DNA of 64,000 bases from Gyrodactylus bullatarudis (GCA_012064415.1 SSNU01000202.1:320211-384210), one strand, 5' to 3'. Shown: positions 50,455 to 61,231, counted from the stretch's first letter. Notes: a model not told the origin generated them from the sequence alone. A program made the numbers and translations.

Positions 50455-50545
50455 GATAATTTTGAACCAAGTAGTTCTCAAGAGAGCTGTTCAGCATAGA
50501 CTGACGATAGCGTTGTTCGCTTGCAACCTGAATATGTTGTCTCCT
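50455..50545 (+). repeat. Family F element, part
   Basis: TTTTGAACCAAGTAGTTCTC, GAGCTGTTCAGCATAGACTG and CGTTGTTCGC are shared with 52418-52520 and, in reverse, with 61600-61690. The stop-free frame of TRIM9 exon 3 runs back into it. Confidence 0.6.
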
Positions 50546-50595
50546 TAGAATTTATGTTTTCAAGGATTAAAATTTCTTCATTATTTAATCAACAG

Positions 50596-50829
50596 AAGGA
50601 TTACAAGAAAACTGAAAGTGAAATCAAGTCCCTTATCGATGAAATCATCAAGCACTTACAGGAGAAGAAACATGAACTCTGCCAGAATCTACTCACAGAA
50701 CGAGATCACAAACAAGCCAGTATAAAGGAGTTCATCTCTGCCAATACACAGAACATTGCCAAGTCTAGTCAAATTATCCAGTTTTGCATTGAAATGATGA
50801 AGGAATGTGATCCAGTCTGTTTCCTACAG
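50596..50829 (+). CDS. TRIM9: TRIM9 exon 3: coiled coil
   Basis: Codes for 78 residues (333-410) in phase 0 on both sides, with a CAACAG acceptor and a GTAATT donor. It is a highly charged helix (ESEIKSLIDEIIKHLQEKKH) that ends in MMKECDPVCFLQ, matching the conserved end of the TRIM9 coiled coil (ENDPSGFLQ in vertebrates). The coiled coil drives oligomerisation of the ligase. The open frame extends about 75 bp upstream of the acceptor into a family F repeat; I take the exon to begin at 50596 because the family match starts there. Confidence 0.92.
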
Positions 50830-51949
50830 GTAATTTAAAATTTGAAAATCAAAAATTCTTTCTGTAAAATTCAAATCAAGACTTACAATCGATATTTAAA
50901 CTGTATAAAATTTTGCATAAGATTTGTGAGAAAAATCTTATTTCTTTGCTCAAAATTCGGATAAACACTCTCTCTGTTCGTGAAGAGATAAATTGTTCGG
51001 TCACTTTTTGAACTTCAAATCCTCATACTACTGTGCACAAATTTGAGGCTATAATATCTGGCTATCATTTTGAATATAGAATATAATTGCGATGACAACG
51101 TCGATCCAAACGTCAAAATCATATTTTTCCTCAAAATGGGGTCTAGAAGGAAATATGATGTTTCATTTTTAATGACTTTGACAACCCTAAACGACCTGAA
51201 ATAGCTTGTTTCTATTTCTGATGCTCTTTTATTGATGAAGTGTCGATCTTTTCGTCTATTTGAAAGAACCAACTTTATATTTCAAAACTGTAAAAAGTTA
51301 TGACAACTTGTCAAGTTTGCTTAAAAATGAGCCCTCGTATCTCTATAATTTGTATTTCTAAAGTTTAATTAGTTCAATTGATAGATTCAGAAGAATTTAT
51401 TTTTGTTTTCTAATATTATCGTACGCGTAAAATGGGATCATACATAAGATTTATCATAATTAACACCAAGTTACCTGCTTCACACATGATATACAACATT
51501 ACTAGATTTCCATGTTTTCACAAGCAATTAATTCATTAATGAATGAGTGGAAAAAACCAACGAGAAAACTAATTCCTCTAATGAATTGACCTTAACCAAC
51601 ATATTACAATACAGTAATATTTCCCATTCTATTTTTATTCTCCCTGATCCATTCACTAGATGGATAGATTGGAATAAAACATTATCAATTTGTTAATTTC
51701 ATCTCATTTTTGTGTGGTAGTTCTTTATAAATTCTTTCCATGCATGTAAACTACAACTTATATATTAGGGAAATACAAAGTTTTACAAATTTATCGGGTA
51801 TTTTCTCATTCGATAGAGAATTAAACTTTGAGAAAAAAATCTTTTTGAGTTAAAAAAAATAATTTAAACGTTACTTTGACTCTTCTATTTCCAATCTCAT
51901 CTTTAAATTTTGAATGAATTCACCATTATAATTGAGCAGTCTAAAGCTA

Positions 51950-52215
51950 GTTGAGAAATGAAGTCGGGAATTTAATTTTTTTACAAAAACCTCAATATTT
52001 TTTTCGGAATATGAAGAAAAAATTTATTTTTCGAATTCCATCACAAAGAAGGCCAATAAGTTGTAGAAATTTTTAAAAATTCCTGAAAAAATTCAATCTC
52101 ACCAACATTAGGCTATTTTTTGAATTTTTAAAAATTCACCAAATTTCCAGTTTTTTAACTTTTGAGCTCGAAATTTTAATCGATTTCAAAGATTTGAAGC
52201 AGTTAAATGCAGATC
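51950..52215 (-). mobile_element. Family B element, one arm
   Basis: Starts AAAGCTAGTTGAGAAATGAAG and continues with the B blocks TTTTTCGAATTCCATCA, AATAAGTTG and ATTTTAATCGATTTCAAAGA. The second arm is missing. Confidence 0.55.
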
Positions 52216-52417
52216 AGGATTAGCATATTATTGGTGATTAAATTTCAATCATTTTTGATGATATTATTTCATTTTTTAAGAGATTGAACAATGAAATTTA
52301 ACCCTTTTTAACTTTTCAGAAATGATTTTGTAATAAAAAATATCAAACATTAATTTACACAAAAAAATAACACGATAAAAAACGATACTTGATTCATCGA
52401 TGAAGTTTTTCTTAATT

Positions 52418-52520
52418 TTGAACCAAGTAGTTCTTCGGGGAGCTGTTCGGCATAGATTGACTATAATTGCTACCTGACTACGTTGTCTTCTGGCTTGTAT
52501 TGGTCTATCTGTAGAAAAAG
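52418..52520 (+). repeat. Family F element
   Basis: Runs from TTTTGAACCAAGTAGTTCTT to CTTGTATTGGTCTATCTG. The far end also matches CAGATAGACCAATGCAAG at about 61598 in reverse, so the two copies define the unit. Confidence 0.65.
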
Positions 52521-53574
52521 AAAGAGGAGAGAAAGGTGTAGTATTTCTTAGAGAATTATAGTGATTATTACAGTAATAACTCTGATAATATAATTCATCT
52601 GTTGACGGAAAATAAAAATTAAGATAATAGAATTTAAAAAATTTAAATTACCCTGTTAAAAATAGTTTGGAATCACACAATATTTCTTAGTTGATATAAT
52701 TTTATAAATGAACCTTGAATTGTAGATATATCATCGATAAAATTGAATTTATTCCCTTTACGGAGATGGGTGTGCCTCGAAATAGTGTAAGCATTTTGAA
52801 GACGTTAAACAGAAATCTATTTCTTTTCATAATTTCTACATGAGCTAAAAGTAAAAAAGAACAAAAAATAGAACATCTCTCTTACTCAAGAAGAAAATTA
52901 GTCCTTGGAAAACTATTATGGTATGAGGAATTAGTCATCATGAGTTACATCATGAAAACTATAATTTCTGTTGAGAAAAAGATAACACTGCCAGAGAAGA
53001 ACACATCAAAGTTGATTAAAACAATGTCAATCATGAGGAAGTAAGAAATCGAAAGGAAATTCTCTCTCTCCATCAAAATGATTCATCTTCATTCTTCAAG
53101 AGAACTATAGAAATGTAAAACTTTCTCTGGAAAATTCATTTATCACCTTTGAAAAGGGAGAAGAATCAAGTTAATTTGTTAAATTAACTTTAATGTTTTT
53201 AACCTCGTCGTATAAGAAAAATTTGTGTACCTAGAATTTTTTTCAAGGTACATAGTTAAGATTGGAAAGAATTAAGAATACGCTGATGAAGAATATGCAA
53301 TATTTTTAAAACCAACCTTTAGTTCAGGAGTTACTGGCCCAAAAATGATCATTTTTAGACCATGAAATGGGTATTTTTTCTATTTCAAGAGAGGAATTCG
53401 AGGTGATCACATTTTTGAATTTTTCGGGTATGGTTTCTTGATAAAAGTTTCTTTATTTTTTCTCTTTGTCCTCTGAGAGTGTTATTAAAAACGTTCTTTA
53501 TATTTTCTAGGAATATTCTATACTTTTACAAAATTGAGTCATTTTTAAATAGTCATAACTTCTCAATAAACTAT

Positions 53575-53985
53575 TTTAGCTTTATAATTCATAGCTTATT
53601 CGAAAGAGTAATAGTTTTACTTTCAGAAAAGTGGTAAAAATTATTTTTAAATTCTTCAAAACAGAATTATGGGTGAGAATAGGACTGTGTGAAAATTTAA
53701 TTTTGATCATTTTCCCTAGTTGAAAATCGATGAAATCTTGATTATTCAAGATCCCTGAAAAATACGAATTTATCGCAAGTTTAATGTCGATAATCGGGCT
53801 CCTTGTCTTATTATGGTCATAAAAATAGAATTTTGATCGCTTTGGAATCAGAAAACTGGGAATTTGGCGCTTCTTCGAGATTTGAAATATGACAAAAAAC
53901 ATCTCGATCAAGTTCGATTTCTTGATAAAGAAAATGAAAACTGAGTAAATATCATAAATTCTCATCTTCATATTAACTAGAATGT
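53575..53985. mobile_element. Family A element, left arm eroded
   Basis: The core (TTTTCCCTAGTTGAAAATCG) and right arm are present, and the end reads CTCATCTTCATATTAACTAGA. Only scraps of the left arm remain. Confidence 0.55.
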
Positions 53986-54005
53986 ATGTTAGAATTTAAC
54001 ATTGC

Positions 54006-54577
54006 TAAAGCTAATTGATATGAAGTTGGGAATCTACGATTTTTACAGAAATCTCGATATTTTCAACAAGAATTTTAATTTTTTAAAGATTTTTTGGAAT
54101 TCTACTCATGTTGCCAGTTGAAGAAAAAAATTTTTTTTTATGAACTGAATCTTATCTAATTCATAGCCTTATTATCGTTTGGGAGCTGAAATTCTATTTT
54201 TTGATCATTTTCCCTTCTTAAAATTTTGATAAATCAAAATCTCTCGAAAATGGGGTAACTCTCGGTAATTTGACGGCGCTAGTCAGCTTTCTTGTCTTAT
54301 CTTGATCTTGAAAAACCAAATTTTGATCAAATTTAAAATCGATAACAAATTTCAGTTCAAAGTTCGAAAAAATGGGATTTTGGAGCCAAATGGGAGTTTG
54401 AAAAATGGCCATATTTTTCATAAAAATAATTTTTTTCAGAATTTTTTTCTTCACCTGGTAAAAGTGGGCAACATGAGTAGGATTCCAAAGAATCTTCAAC
54501 AAATTCGAATTTTCGATGAAAAAATCGAGATTTCTGTAAAAAGCATAGAAATCTCAACTTCATATCAACCAACTTTA
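54006..54577. mobile_element. Family A foldback with deletion in left arm
   Basis: Starts TAAAGCTAATTGATATGAAG, has a ~150-bp gap in the left arm at about 54140, then the core and a full right arm that ends CATATCAACCAACTTTA. Confidence 0.7.
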
Positions 54578-56102
54578 ACTTTTAAGTCGAATAAAAAAGA
54601 TGACCATATTTTTCTTGAAAAGTATTTTTGAAAAATAACCAGTTCAACCATAAAATCGAGATTAGGGGGATAATAAAAGTGAATCTAAAAAGTACTCCAA
54701 GCTATTGATCCTTTTAATTATTCCAGTGGTTAACCAATGTATAATATAATTTTAAAGTAATATTCATTAGTGATATTTGAACCAAGTATGATAGAGAGTA
54801 AATAAACGTCAACTGTGGAACGACTTTTATTTAGGAAATAAATAATAGGTTAACCTAGTTTCTGAAAATTCTCTCTTTCTGGATATTTTTCCCCTATTGT
54901 ATCCCTATAAAAATTATTTAAAAGAGTAGAAAGTTTATACAAAACTATTACTGCATTGCCCACCCACAAGTAAGGGTTCATCTCAGGGTTATGTATAATT
55001 CATTTGTCAAGGAGTCGCCATTAATTATTCTTTACGATAAGAATATGGTATACTCTAGTCAATATTACATTGAATCAAGCTTAATTAAAGTACGAAAGAT
55101 GAATATTCTAGGCAAACTTTTTTCGTATTTTTAGAATTATAATTCTCACTGAATTCTAAGTCGAACCTTTATTGATTCAACTTCTCAAACAGAAACCAAA
55201 CGAAAGGATTAGGTTAAATTTTCTTGGCCATAAAAATTTTGAAAGTTATACATTGGAAAATTAAGAGTTTATAAAATGCCTATCATAAAAACCAGACACT
55301 GAATTCAAACAAAAAGTCGTGTGATCAAAATCCTGTGAAGTAATATGTCATTGGAATTAACAAAGATTGACTTTTTGAGTAGATATTACAGATGCTGTAG
55401 TGAAAATTTATTGTATTCAATACTTTTTATTTTGATGAGAATGTTTTACCCAAATTTGAGTCGATGAAACCGGATCTCAGTGGCAGTTAAAGTATGAAGC
55501 TAGTAGACATGAAGATGAGAATTTACTATTTTGACAAATAAACTCAATATTGTCCTCTGTATTTATTTTCAGTAAAACAGATTTTCCAAACAGGGCTTTT
55601 CATTATTGAAGCTTTTTTTGAGAAAATAAAACTAGCTAAGAATACAAATCTGCCTTTTTTACTTTTCTTTGTTGTTAAAGAATTTGTTTTTTGAGTATTT
55701 CACTCCTAGAATAATTAATAAGGATGAAGAAATAAATACTGTTGAGCACTTCATTTGTATTCTTCTGTAGAAAGATATCCACCTTTTTATGATATTTTTC
55801 AACAATAAAGAAAAAAAATTTGGGATTTCTTTACCAAAAACACGAAACTTGCTCATCATTAATTATTCATAAAGCTTTGATACATTTTATTTATTTTGTT
55901 AAAAGTTTGCTTTTTGAAAATACGTCCCTTTAGTGGCTGTCTAATATTGTAATACGTTTTTAGATTACCAATGAAATTTAATAGATTCTTCTTCAGTTTG
56001 ATCCATAAAGATTTATCAAAATCAACTAATTATCCAGTCAGATTTCTTCATTTTTTAAAAGCAATCTCAAGTTATTTATCTAATCTGTTCCATTTCCCCT
56101 AG

Positions 56103-56316
56103 AATATCCAAAGTTTGAACGATAAAATTGCAATTGGCCATTCACAGTTTGGTAAGGATTTAAAGGTACCATCATCGAAAATAGATACAAATCCCCTACA
56201 GCATTCTAGCAAGGTTGACTTGAATCAGACCTCACTCTCATCCTTGAACAAGAGAGAAATTTCCCGAATCCAAAGCTCAATTATCAAGTTACAGTTGTCT
56301 TTAACAAATAAAACAT
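56103..56316 (+). CDS. TRIM9: TRIM9 exon 4: COS-like region
   Basis: Codes for residues 411-481 plus one base, from a CCCTAG acceptor to a GTGAGT donor. The peptide begins NIQSLNDKIAIGHSQFGKD and lies between the coiled coil and FN3, where class I TRIMs carry the microtubule-associated COS box. Similarity to the vertebrate COS box is weak but the position is right. Ser/Asn-rich sequence follows. Confidence 0.88.
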
Positions 56317-56748
56317 GTGAGTTTACTTCCTTCAAATTTATAATGTGTTTTTATGAGGTTCTTACATTAAAAGTACTTGAAACTATTCTTTTGAAGATGA
56401 GCCATGTGAAAAAACAGATTGGCAGAAATTTATTATATTTTTTTTCTTTACAAAGCCCTACAAGTTTGACCTTGTTTCGTTATTGAACCCTTTGATAAAT
56501 TCTTGTATAAATTTGTATTTTCTTTTGTTTTTATTTCTGTCTATTCTTACTACTTTACGGGTCAACCACGGAATGTTCTTAGATTATCTGAGCAATACTT
56601 TTTTCTAATAAAATAACTAATGAATTGGACACTTTCTAAACATTTCCCAACTTACTGTGAGTAAATCAAGGTCTGTTAACATTCATTCAATTGAACTAAT
56701 TTGTGAATCCATCGATAAAGCATAAAATCTTTTTATAAATTTTTAAAG

Positions 56749-56811
56749 CCGAAAATCAGCTTGAATTAGAAAATGAATCAAAACCCATAAACAGTCCATC
56801 AATATCGAGAA
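56749..56811 (+). CDS. TRIM9: TRIM9 exon 5: short linker
   Basis: A 63-bp exon with a TTAAAG acceptor and a GTAAGC donor. With the base carried in, it codes for 21 residues (482-502) and passes one base on. The peptide (SENQLELENESKPINSPSIS) is a polar linker before FN3. The call rests on splice sites and on phase: 1 nt in and 1 nt out fits both neighbours. It could be an alternative exon, since skipping it keeps the frame (63 = 21 codons). Confidence 0.75.
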
Positions 56812-56875
56812 GTAAGCTAACCTTAATTTATGTCTACTTGGTGATTAAAGCTATTCACATCGAATTTCTTTTCAG
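56812..56875 (+). other. TRIM9 intron 5 (64 bp)
   Basis: A very short GT-AG intron (GTAAGC ... TTTTCAG), in sharp contrast with the multi-kilobase introns around it. It has no repeat. Confidence 0.75.
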
Positions 56876-57015
56876 AATATCCCATTTTCATTCATGAGGA
56901 ATGTATATCTGAGGGAAATACCATAACACTGGTTTGGAAGATGACCAAGCTCGGTGATGAGCAAAACGTCAACTACGTCCTTGAATTGGATGATGGAAAT
57001 AATGGAACTTTTAGA
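56876..57015 (+). CDS. TRIM9: TRIM9 exon 6: first half of FN3 domain
   Basis: Codes for residues 503-549, from a TTTCAG acceptor to a GTAAGT donor. It contains NTITLVWKM and YVLELDDGNNGTFR. The latter is a close match to YILELDDGNGGQFR, the hallmark of the TRIM9 fibronectin type III domain. It leaves phase 0. Confidence 0.94.
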
Positions 57016-57709
57016 GTAAGTTTTCATAGACAAGCTAATTCTTTATTTAGCATTTTAGTATGGTCTAAAATTATATTACTAATCGTTATTTGAATTTCTT
57101 GTCTGATTTTTCTAATGATCACATCATAAAACTGTAAAAGAATTTTAACACTAGAATGAATAATGAGGCTTGTATTAACTTGTCCTTCCAATGCTCTAAT
57201 TATTTTATTAACTTAATTTTTGGTCGTTGTGAATTGGGGGTCGAGTTACTAAATATGTTTTGAATTTTCCTGGAAAGTCCATTTAGATTCTGACCCAGGC
57301 AAATCTATCTCTAATAATCATAGTTTAAAAATCATAGATTCCGTAAATATAATGTACTCTTAAATTCTCAAGATTATAATTGTTAACAGTGATCATTCCT
57401 CTTAATTATAGAGTCGGATATATATCAATAACTATATATGGAGTTATCATGTTCATTATAGATGGCTTGAGATTTCTTGAAAAAGAGAATAACTATCAAG
57501 ATGAAGCAGGTATAACTCTGTTTCTTACTTACATTTTCTTTACAAGATTATACACAATTCACATAATGCATAAAAGTTACCATTTTCTGAATTACCTAAG
57601 TTAGACATGTGCGAATTTGGATATCACCTGATTTACTTGATACCTTTTCAGTTGATAGAAATTATTCAGACAGATAAAACTTATCTGAGTTGGAAGAGAC
57701 TTGAAATAA

Positions 57710-57785
57710 CCTTTACAATGATTGACTATAACGTTATAGTCAATCTATGCCAAACAGCTTACTGAAGAATTACTTGGTTCAAAAC
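57710..57785 (-). repeat. Family F terminal palindrome
   Basis: A perfect 24-bp palindrome at 57721-57744 is followed by AGTCAATCTATGCCAAACAG and GAATTACTTGGTTCAAAAC, the family F end in reverse. Confidence 0.65.
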
Positions 57786-57793
57786 AATGAAAT

Positions 57794-58521
57794 TAAACCT
57801 AGTGAATATAAAGATGGGAATTTATGATTTTTACAAAATTCTTAATTTTTTCATCAATAAATCGAATTTGATCATGAATTTAGGAATCTAGATTATGAGG
57901 CCCTCTTTTACGATACGGAGAAAAAACCAATTTTTAAGGAAAATACGGCAAATTTGAAATCTTGAAATAGCGCCAAATTCCCATTTTTTTGAACTTTGAG
58001 TTGAATATTTTTGTTGATTGCAGTGTGAGAGAGCGATCAAAAGTTGATTTTCAGGATCACAATTAGTCGAAATATGCTGAATCTTGTTTTAAGAATCACC
58101 CCGTAATCGTGTCAAAATCAAATTTTGATTTTTTCATCATTTTCCCTACTTGAAAGTCGATGAAATTTGATATTTCAAGATCCCAAAAAAATGACGAAAT
58201 TATCAAAAATTTTATTATGATCATCGGGTTTTTTGTCTTATTGTGATCCTGAAAATCAACTTTTGATCGCTCTCTCACACTGAAATCAACAAAAATATTC
58301 AACTCAAAGTTCAAAAAAATGGGAATTTGGCGCTATTTCAAGATTTCAAATTTGCTGTATTTTCCTTAAAAATAGATTTTTTCTAAATTTTTTTCTCCGT
58401 ATCGTAAAAGAGGGCCTCATAATCTAGATTCCTAAATTCATGATCAAATTCGATTTATTGATGAAAAAATTAAGAATTTTGTAAAAATCATAAATTCCCA
58501 TCTTCATATTAATTAGCTTTA
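57794..58521. mobile_element. Family A foldback, best-preserved copy
   Basis: 728 bp with arms of about 280 bp (57794-58072 and 58238-58521). Long stretches pair without mismatch, for instance the block GAGGCCCTCTTTTACGATAC and its complement. TA stands at both outer edges. No open frame suggests a transposase, so it would depend on an enzyme coded elsewhere. Confidence 0.82.
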
Positions 58522-58930
58522 GTTGACAGAAGAATGAAAATTTACTACTTGTACAAAAATCTCAATATTTTTGTTCGGAAAGTCAGGAAAAAATTTCTTT
58601 TTCGAATACCATAATTATAATGAAATAAGCCAATAAGTTGTGAAAATTTTAAAAATTCAATCTCACCAAAATTTTAAATTTGGAAAATGCATCAAATTTC
58701 TACTCTTTCAACTTTTGAGCTCAAAATTGATTTCAAAGATTTAAAGCAGTTAAATGAAGTTATTTGAGATCAGCATTAGACGAAGAACTCGAATTGGGCC
58801 ATTGAACTCGAATTGACAAATATTTTTGAATTTCGAAAACGATTTCTGTGCCTTGAAGCAATAAAATGCTGGGATCAACCTTAGATAAAAGATTCATATT
58901 TGGTCACTGAATTTAACAGAATATCATCTG
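58522..58930 (-). mobile_element. Family B element, partial
   Basis: It abuts the family A element and continues with the B blocks TTTTGTTCGGAAAGTCAGGA, AAATAAGCCAATAAGTTGTG and TTTCAACTTTTGAGCTCAAA, then degraded core sequence. Confidence 0.55.
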
Positions 58931-59308
58931 TATTTTCCGATAACCCTGAACGAGAACGACTCTGAATTTTTTGAACTTAAGTTAAAAAACTGAAACCAAT
59001 TGTTTTATCTTGATCCTAAGAATCAGCATTTTATGACTTCAAATCTTAAAAAACAAAAAAAGTGGAAGTTCTGAAAATTCAAAAATCGACTAATTTTGTC
59101 AGATTCAATTTTTTTCATTTTAACTGCTCTGGAATTTAATAAAATAAATTTGTTTCCAAATTTGTACCAATGAAGAAGAAAAACTATTAAGCCTCATCTT
59201 TATACCAATCAACAGCTGAAATAAAACGATTTTTCGATATTTTGGATTCCGTTACTACAAAAAATAATAATGCTAACAGTATTTTAATTTATATATTTAA
59301 AAATTTAG

Positions 59309-59447
59309 AAAGTCTACAAAGGAAAAGATAACATTTGTACTGTTGAGGGATTACACTTTCGCTCGATATACAAGGCAAGAGTCAAGGCAGTATATCCCAC
59401 ATTTCATACACTCTACAGTCCGTATCTGAAGATACAAACATCTAATT
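59309..59447 (+). CDS. TRIM9: TRIM9 exon 7: second half of FN3 domain
   Basis: Codes for residues 550-595 plus one base, from a TTTAG acceptor to a GTAAGT donor. It contains KVYKGKDNICTVEGLHFRS and YKARVKAV, matching the second half of the TRIM9 FN3 domain (vertebrate: VYVGKETMCTVDGLHF). Confidence 0.94.
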
Positions 59448-59607
59448 GTAAGTAACAAGATTGAAAAATCCGAAAGACAATTTATTTGGAATTCAGAAAA
59501 AAGATTTATCAAAAGCACTAGGTTTTTAAACCCATTGAACCAATAAAAAGATGCAACAACATTTGAGCAGGCTTTAGTGTAACCATCTGAAGGTACATAC
59601 TAGTTAA

Positions 59608-59720
59608 GCAACTCATTATTATTCATCTAAGGCTCAGAAACACGCCTCCTGGAACACGCAAAGATCCCAGCTCTATAATGCATTAAACCTGTGCTATCCT
59701 AATTCAAAGAAAGTTGATTT
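59608..59720 (+). repeat. Family C repeat, copy 2
   Basis: Matches 33880-34020 (CAACTCATTATTATTC, CTCCTGGAACACGCAAAGAT). It leads directly into the hairpin at 59732. Confidence 0.5.
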
Positions 59721-59731
59721 TCTTCATAGTT

Positions 59732-60192
59732 TTTGGTGGCGATGAAGGAATCATCTAGAGGAATTTGAAGTCAAGTGAATAATTAGTGATAAAGCTTATA
59801 TTTCACCGGATCTCGTCAGACTATTACACCGGCTCGATATTTATAGAGAAAATAAAGAAAATGTACAAGTTCCTCTGATTGGCTATAATCTCATTGGATT
59901 TTTGAGTTAATGAGTTAAAATTTGTCACCAAGGAACAAGTTGGACGAGTTTGTGAAAAAAATAATAATTATAATTTGAAATATCAATTAGCCTTGGTGAC
60001 AAATTTTAACTCATTAACTCAAAAATCCAATGAGATTATAACCAATCAGAGGAACTTGTACATTTTCTTTATTTTCTCTATAAATATCGAGCCAGTGTAA
60101 TAGTCTGACGAGATCCGGTGAAATATAAGCTTTATCACTAATTATTCACTTGACTTCAAATCCCTCTAGATGATTCCTTCATCGCCACCAAA
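59732..60192. repeat. Near-perfect 202-bp-arm inverted repeat
   Basis: Arms 59732-59933 and 59991-60192 are reverse complements over 202 bp with three mismatches that I count and no indel, around a 57-bp loop. Weaker complementarity continues about 12 bp outside. It lies within TRIM9 intron 7. The transcript would form a ~200-bp double-stranded stem. There is no coding frame. High arm identity means a recent origin or ongoing gene conversion between the arms. Confidence 0.93.
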
Positions 60193-60433
60193 TATTTTTG
60201 AAGAAGTCCGACACTACTTTCCGCAAAAGAAAGTTTTTGCTTAAAATGTTTTTTAGACCCAGGGTCATACATAAAAATAAAGTTAGCAAGTAATCGCCTG
60301 GAATCTCTCTTGAACATGAAATTTACTTTTTCTTGAATTATAAATAAATGATTAAAAGTGGATTTTAAATTCACGACAATCACTAATAAATCCAGATATG
60401 GAATTTATTGCTGAAATAATTTCAAACTTTCAG

Positions 60434-61017
60434 ATACTTGGTTCAACTTTGAAAATGAAAAGTCCAATGCCAGTGTCAAAGTGGCTCATTCCAATATGAC
60501 TCTTGCAGGCCAATTATTTGAACATCAAGTTATCCTCGGGTCAACTGGTCTCTCACGTGGCATTCACTATTGGGAATTCTCTATTGACAAATATGAAAAT
60601 GGAGCACAGCCTGCCTTTGGTATCGCCAAAATAGACTGTGATAGAAATTTGATGCTCGGTAGGGACAATAAATCTTGGAGCATTTATATTGACAATAAGC
60701 GAAGTTGGTTCCTTCACAACGGCGAACATTTCGAGCGGACAGATGGTGGTATTAAGATTGGATCTGTCATTGGAGTCCGTTTAGACTGTGATCGTGGTAG
60801 TTTATCCTATTATCTCAATGATGAACCGCATGGTCCGATTGCTTTTACTGAATTACCTTCTGGTGTCTATTATCCTGCTTTAAGTATAACCAAGGGTGTC
60901 CAGGTCACTTTGAATTGTGGCCTAGAGCCTCCATCCGAGTCTGAAGAAAGTGATGAGTCGCATTCTGACCCAGAGATTGAGCTGAAAAAGATTAAAGAAA
61001 CTTTGAATATTCTTTAA
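60434..61017 (+). CDS. TRIM9: TRIM9 exon 8: SPRY domain and C-terminus
   Basis: Codes for residues 596-789 and the TAA stop at 61015, after a TTTCAG acceptor. The SPRY (B30.2) domain shows its core motifs: VILGSTGLSRGIHYWEFSID, PAFGIAKID, MLGRDNKSWSIYIDNKRSWF, the YYLND turn and YYPALSITKGVQVTLNCG. In TRIM9 this domain binds partner proteins. The last ~27 residues are acidic and then mixed-charge (SESEESDESHSDPEIE...), and do not match vertebrate TRIM9 in my memory of it. The whole domain in one exon is common for SPRY. Confidence 0.96.
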
Positions 61018-61231
61018 CTTGACAAATCTTCTTAAGATGAACCTGTTTTTTCTTTTTTCTAATGTGATGAAGAAACCTTTTGCTGAGATTTATTATTACG
61101 AATATTGTTGGAAAAAAAATTTTTTAAGAAAACTTGAAAGTAATTTGTTTGAAACCTTTCACAAATGAGTAATTTCAACTTTGTCCTGAGAGACGTGTAA
61201 AAGTGATACTAATTTCTACTGTAAATTTGTA

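Larger units (their letters stand above)
46335..50595 (+). other. TRIM9 intron 2 (4.3 kb)
   Basis: Mostly AT-rich sequence without a visible gene between 46335 and 49920. A degraded family B piece lies near 46980-47110. The last 700 bp carry an intact-looking family B foldback (49921-50434) and a family F piece (50455-50545) that stops only about 50 bp before the next exon. Confidence 0.75.
50830..56102 (+). other. TRIM9 intron 3 (5.3 kb)
   Basis: This intron holds a family B copy (about 51950-52215), a family F piece (52418-52520), a small hairpin (53169-53189), family A pieces (about 53575-53985 and 54006-54577) and a family B end (about 55493-55560). The parts 50900-51940, 52530-53570 and 54580-56100 otherwise show no gene to me. 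Confidence 0.75.
57016..59308 (+). other. TRIM9 intron 6 (2.3 kb) with stacked foldback elements
   Basis: The first ~630 bp are AT-rich and show nothing. From 57700 on, the intron is a stack of repeats: a family F palindrome (about 57710-57785), an intact family A foldback (57794-58521) and a family B element (58522 to about 58930). Confidence 0.8.
59448..60433 (+). other. TRIM9 intron 7 (986 bp) holding a long hairpin
   Basis: Almost half of this intron is a near-perfect inverted repeat (59732-60192). Before it is a repeat shared with intron 1 (59608-59720). The 240 bp between the hairpin and the last exon show nothing notable. Confidence 0.85.
32422..61017 (+). other. TRIM9: TRIM9/TRIM67-type E3 ubiquitin ligase gene span
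   Basis: Eight exons: 32422-33321, 46239-46334, 50596-50829, 56103-56316, 56749-56811, 56876-57015, 59309-59447 and 60434-61017. They sum to 2370 nt, that is 789 residues plus stop, with every phase compatible. The domain order is RING, B-box1, B-box2, coiled coil, COS-like, FN3, SPRY. This is the class I (C-I) TRIM layout of TRIM9/TRIM67, whose worm counterpart is MADD-2. These ligases act in netrin/DCC-dependent axon guidance and in vesicle fusion. Invertebrates generally have one gene for the vertebrate TRIM9/TRIM67 pair, so the symbol is by class. Introns are 12.9 kb, 4.3 kb, 5.3 kb, 432 bp, 64 bp, 2.3 kb and 1.0 kb. Confidence 0.94.
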
